Below the pieces are notes generated by a model that ran no database searches, was not told the DNA's origin, and worked only from the letters and a program-made list of their open reading frames with translations. Position numbers and translations under genes: made by a program. Positions 5,227 through 7,714 of a stretch of 7,714 bases of DNA are shown one piece after another. This DNA is from JBGCEZ01 sp045106735 (GTDB taxonomy: Bacteria > Planctomycetota > Phycisphaerae > Phycisphaerales > SM1A02): the NCBI GenBank assembly GCA_045106735.1, contig JBGCEZ010000033.1, forward strand, positions 1-7,714, read 5' to 3'. Position 1 is the first letter of the stretch. Each line of letters begins with the position of its first letter.

Positions 5227-7524
5227 TCAGCCGCCGCCGACGATCTTCTTCAGCTCTTGGAGGATGTAGCTGTTCATCAGCAGCTCGTCCTCGGACGACG
5301 CGTTGGCGAGCGACGCTTCAAGCTGGCCGATGATCATGGGCATGAACGCCGCGATCTGCGGGTTCGTTTCCATCTGGTTCTTCAGCTGGCTGATGGCTTG
5401 CGTGGCCGCTTCCTGCATTTCCGCGTTCAGCGAGTCAAGGCTGATCTCGCCTTCGATCGGCTCCATCACGACGGCGTCGGCCGGATCCCAGACCTTCACA
5501 CCCTCGAGCTCAATGTCACCCAACGCCCGAATCTGAGCGGTTGACGCGGCGATGATGTCGCCGACCGGCTCGTACCGGCCGTTGAGGTGCTTGGCCAGGA
5601 AGACCTCGACCACGGCATTGAAGGCCTTGTTGTTCGTCGGCTTGGCGAAGCCGTGGCCCTCGTCCGGGAAGACGACGTACGTCACCGGGATGTCGCGCGA
5701 CTGCATGGCGGTCACGATCTGATCGCTCTCGCTGATCTTCACGCGGGGGTCATTGGCCCCCTGGCCGATCAGCAGCGGACGCTGGATGTTGTCGACGTGG
5801 GTCAGCGGGCTGATCGCGTCGAGGTGCTCGGACTCGTGCAACGCACCGACGCGCTGCTCGAACATGACCTTGATCGGCTCCCAGTACGGCGGGATCGTCT
5901 CAAGCAGCGTGCGCACGTGCGACGGACCGACGATGTCCACACCGCACGCGAAGAGATCGGGGTCGCGGGTCAGGCCAGCGAGCGTGGCGTAACCGCCGTA
6001 CGAGCCGCCCATGATCGCGACGCGGTCAGCGTCGGCGTGCCCCTCGCCCACGGCCCAGTTGACGGCGTCAACCAGGTCGTCTTGCATCTTCTTGTACCAC
6101 TCGCGGTTGCCGGCGTTCATGAACGACTTGCCGAAGCCGGTCGAGCCGCGGAAGTTCACGCTCAACACGGCGTAGCCGCGGTTGGCCAGCCACTGGTGGT
6201 ACGGGTTGTAGCCCCAGGAATCGCGGGCCCACGGACCGCCGTGCACGAGCAGCACCATCGGCACCGCGCCGTCGGCATTCTTGGGCATGGTGAGGTAGCT
6301 GGGCATGCTGAGGCCGTCGCGGGTCGGCACTTCGACGGTCTGCATGGAGACCAGCGGCAGCCCCTCGAGGGCCGGCCGGTTCGTGAACAGGAAACGGCCA
6401 TTGCCGGCGTCGCGGTCGTAGACCCAGTACTTCACCGGACCATCGTCAGCCAGGTAGGCGACGACCCACGTACGGTCGTCGCGGCTGCGGTCGATGACCT
6501 CAAAGTCGCCCTCGTCCATCGCGCCCAGGCGAGCAAAGTCGCCCTCAACCGCGGGATCCAGGATCGTCCACTTCTTGCGAAGCCGGTTCGTGGCCACCGC
6601 CTCGGGCTCGAGCGTGAGCGGGTTGATCAGGATGTCCGCCACGTCCGACTCGGGACTGGAGAACAGCATCTGCCGGTCGCGGCCACCCTCGGGGGCGGGC
6701 GTGACGCTGACGAGGGCCGACGTGTCGCGACCGCTGGGATCGGTGACGAAGAGTCGGTCGCCGGCCTTGTTCAGGCCAAGCAGTCCGAAGTTCGCCATGT
6801 CTTCCATCGGCACCTGTTCGAACTCGTAGAACGAGCTCTCGGCGGCGTCGCGCATCTCCGCGAGCAGGCCGCCATCAGCGGTCATTCGGGCGCGGCCACG
6901 AATGGTCCACTCGTCGTCGGTGACGAACCCGACCCAGCCCTCATCGTTCTGGAAGACGAGCTCTTCAGCGCCGGTGCGGGTGTTGATCTTCTTGACGTCC
7001 TGCAACTGCGGGTTGCGGTCGTTGATCATCACCAGAATGTGGTCGGGACGATCGCGGTGGCTGGCCATGATGCTGGCCTTGGCCCCGTCGGCGGGCGTCA
7101 GGTCGCGCTCTTCGCCGGTTTCAATGTCCACCGCGTAGACGCTGGTGTTCTCGTCGCCGCCGCGGTCCTGCGAGTACAGAATCTGGCCGCTGTTCCACGC
7201 CCAGCCGTACGAGCGGATCGGCCGATCGGTCGAATTGGTCACCGCGCGGGCGTCGCCGCCGCCGGCGGGCATGATCCACACGTTGAGCACGTCGCCCTTG
7301 GGGGCGAGGTAGCTGATGTACTTGGAGTCGGGGCTGAGCTGGACGTTCGCCCGCTCGGGGTTGCCGAAGAGCACGTCGCGCGAGATGAGGGGGACGCCGG
7401 CCGTGCCGGACTGGACACCAGTCTGCACGCCGGTCGAAACGCCGGCTTGGGCGACGGCCACACCGGTGGCACCCAGGGCCGAGGCGGCCGCGGCCGCAAC
7501 GAGGGATCGGATGGGATCGGTCAT
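5227..7524 (-). CDS. Secreted S9-family serine peptidase (prolyl oligopeptidase / acylaminoacyl peptidase-like)
   Basis: A 765-residue exported peptidase predicted to cleave short peptides by the Ser-Asp-His mechanism of clan SC. Start ATG 7524 has GGAG (7534-7537) nine bases upstream; the frame extends to TTG 7587, but that has no ribosome site and would bury the signal peptide. Residues 1-27 are a signal peptide (MTDPIRSLVAAAAASALG, cleavage after AQA), followed by a short GV-x-T/S repeat. Roughly residues 45-395 form a beta-propeller of the S9/DPP type, with blade motifs such as VQLSPDSKYISYLAP. From about 400 an alpha/beta-hydrolase domain follows: oxyanion motif HGGPW at 428-432, nucleophile Ser508 in GGSYGG, Asp592 in GANDPRV, His624 in DEGHGF. 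NFRGSTGFGKSF is typical of the acylaminoacyl-peptidase group. The catalytic domain ends near 655; a tail of about 110 residues is not part of the usual fold. The gene ends before a strong terminator. Exact S9 subfamily and substrate are uncertain; hydrolase activity is well supported. Confidence 0.92.
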   Translation of the reverse strand: MTDPIRSLVAAAAASALGATGVAVAQAGVSTGVQTGVQSGTAGVPLISRDVLFGNPERANVQLSPDSKYISYLAPKGDVLNVWIMPAGGGDARAVTNSTDRPIRSYGWAWNSGQILYSQDRGGDENTSVYAVDIETGEERDLTPADGAKASIMASHRDRPDHILVMINDRNPQLQDVKKINTRTGAEELVFQNDEGWVGFVTDDEWTIRGRARMTADGGLLAEMRDAAESSFYEFEQVPMEDMANFGLLGLNKAGDRLFVTDPSGRDTSALVSVTPAPEGGRDRQMLFSSPESDVADILINPLTLEPEAVATNRLRKKWTILDPAVEGDFARLGAMDEGDFEVIDRSRDDRTWVVAYLADDGPVKYWVYDRDAGNGRFLFTNRPALEGLPLVSMQTVEVPTRDGLSMPSYLTMPKNADGAVPMVLLVHGGPWARDSWGYNPYHQWLANRGYAVLSVNFRGSTGFGKSFMNAGNREWYKKMQDDLVDAVNWAVGEGHADADRVAIMGGSYGGYATLAGLTRDPDLFACGVDIVGPSHVRTLLETIPPYWEPIKVMFEQRVGALHESEHLDAISPLTHVDNIQRPLLIGQGANDPRVKISESDQIVTAMQSRDIPVTYVVFPDEGHGFAKPTNNKAFNAVVEVFLAKHLNGRYEPVGDIIAASTAQIRALGDIELEGVKVWDPADAVVMEPIEGEISLDSLNAEMQEAATQAISQLKNQMETNPQIAAFMPMIIGQLEASLANASSEDELLMNSYILQELKKIVGGG

Positions 7525-7714
7525 CGAGTGAATCTCCGCTTCCGGCGGACGGGCCCGAGGGAAGTCCCGGGGGTCCACGCGGCTCAAGAGGATATCGATG
7601 GGAAACGGACCCGTTGCGTTTTGCCCTCGGTCAGTCGATTTCAGGGTTCTGGGAGGCGATCGCGGGTGGCCGCTGAACGGCGATTCGTTACCGTTTCGGC
7701 GACCCGGGCGGGGA
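7525..7714 (-). other. Upstream region of the S9 peptidase, promoter not identified
   Basis: Apart from the ribosome-binding site I see no gene in these 190 bases. A small dyad, AACGG-AC-CCGTT on the plus strand (7604-7615), lies 80 bases upstream of the start. A second AACGG/CCGTT pair with a 10-base spacer lies farther upstream, around 7673-7698. They could be operator half-sites, but the motif is short and chance is not excluded. No convincing -35/-10 pair is visible. Confidence 0.3.
7534..7537 (-). promoter_or_regulatory. Ribosome-binding site of the S9 peptidase
   Basis: GGAG on the minus strand, nine bases before ATG 7524. It sets the start at the methionine that directly precedes the signal peptide, against the upstream in-frame TTG at 7587. 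Confidence 0.6.

Noticed and set aside
3451..5544. Long plus-strand open frames opposite the porin and peptidase 3' ends (3451-4098, 3605-4171, 4340-5125, 4756-5544)
   Set aside because: They are antisense shadows in very G+C-rich DNA; translations are Pro/Arg/Ser-rich without domains, while the minus-strand frames match known families.
7525..7587. Upstream extension of the S9 peptidase to TTG 7587
   Set aside because: Poor start codon without a ribosome site; it would move the signal peptide 21 residues inward.
1..7714. CRISPR array, tRNA, rRNA, transposase or phage genes
   Set aside because: I looked for regularly spaced repeats, cloverleaf-type sequences, and transposase or integrase motifs on both strands and saw none.

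Overview
The window looks like chromosomal DNA of a planctomycete-like bacterium, possibly of the Phycisphaerae. This placement is inference. It rests on the combination of an ASPIC/UnbV domain protein, a porin of the phosphate-selective O/P type with a coiled-coil N-terminus, a secreted S9 peptidase, and lineage-type secreted proteins with no recognisable relatives. All five supported protein genes appear to encode exported or cell-surface products. I see no rRNA, tRNA, CRISPR array, insertion sequence or phage gene.

Layout from left to right. (1) Bases 1-228, plus strand: the C-terminal 75 residues of an ASPIC/UnbV domain protein that begins outside the window. A nested inverted repeat follows its stop. 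(2) Bases 229-693: a 465-base convergent gap with no credible gene and a run of nine G. (3) Bases 694-2274, minus strand: a 526-residue helical protein of unknown function with a hydrophobic N-terminal segment. (4) Bases 2509-2946, minus strand: a 145-residue exported protein whose mature part has ten cysteines. (5) Bases 2947-3537: about 590 bases without a convincing gene but with several hairpins. (6) Bases 3538-4956, minus strand: a 472-residue outer-membrane porin. (7) Bases 5087-5138: a strong intrinsic terminator on the minus strand. (8) Bases 5227-7524, minus strand: a complete 765-residue secreted S9 serine peptidase with a visible Ser-Asp-His triad and an unexplained C-terminal tail of about 110 residues.

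Base composition is uneven. The two unknown genes at 694-2946 are clearly poorer in G+C than the porin and peptidase genes: row 1081-1140 has 27 G+C in 60, row 4441-4500 has 46 in 60. This middle block is the most accessory-looking part of the window.

Working together: the terminator between the peptidase and porin genes, and the long gaps elsewhere, argue that most genes are transcribed separately. The peptidase (degrading peptides outside the cytoplasm) and the porin (uptake across the outer membrane) would fit nutrient scavenging, but adjacency is the only evidence. I did not find a clear new multi-gene system. The best candidates for novelty are the unknown secreted pair, the peptidase tail, and the Arg/Gly-repeat leader of the porin.
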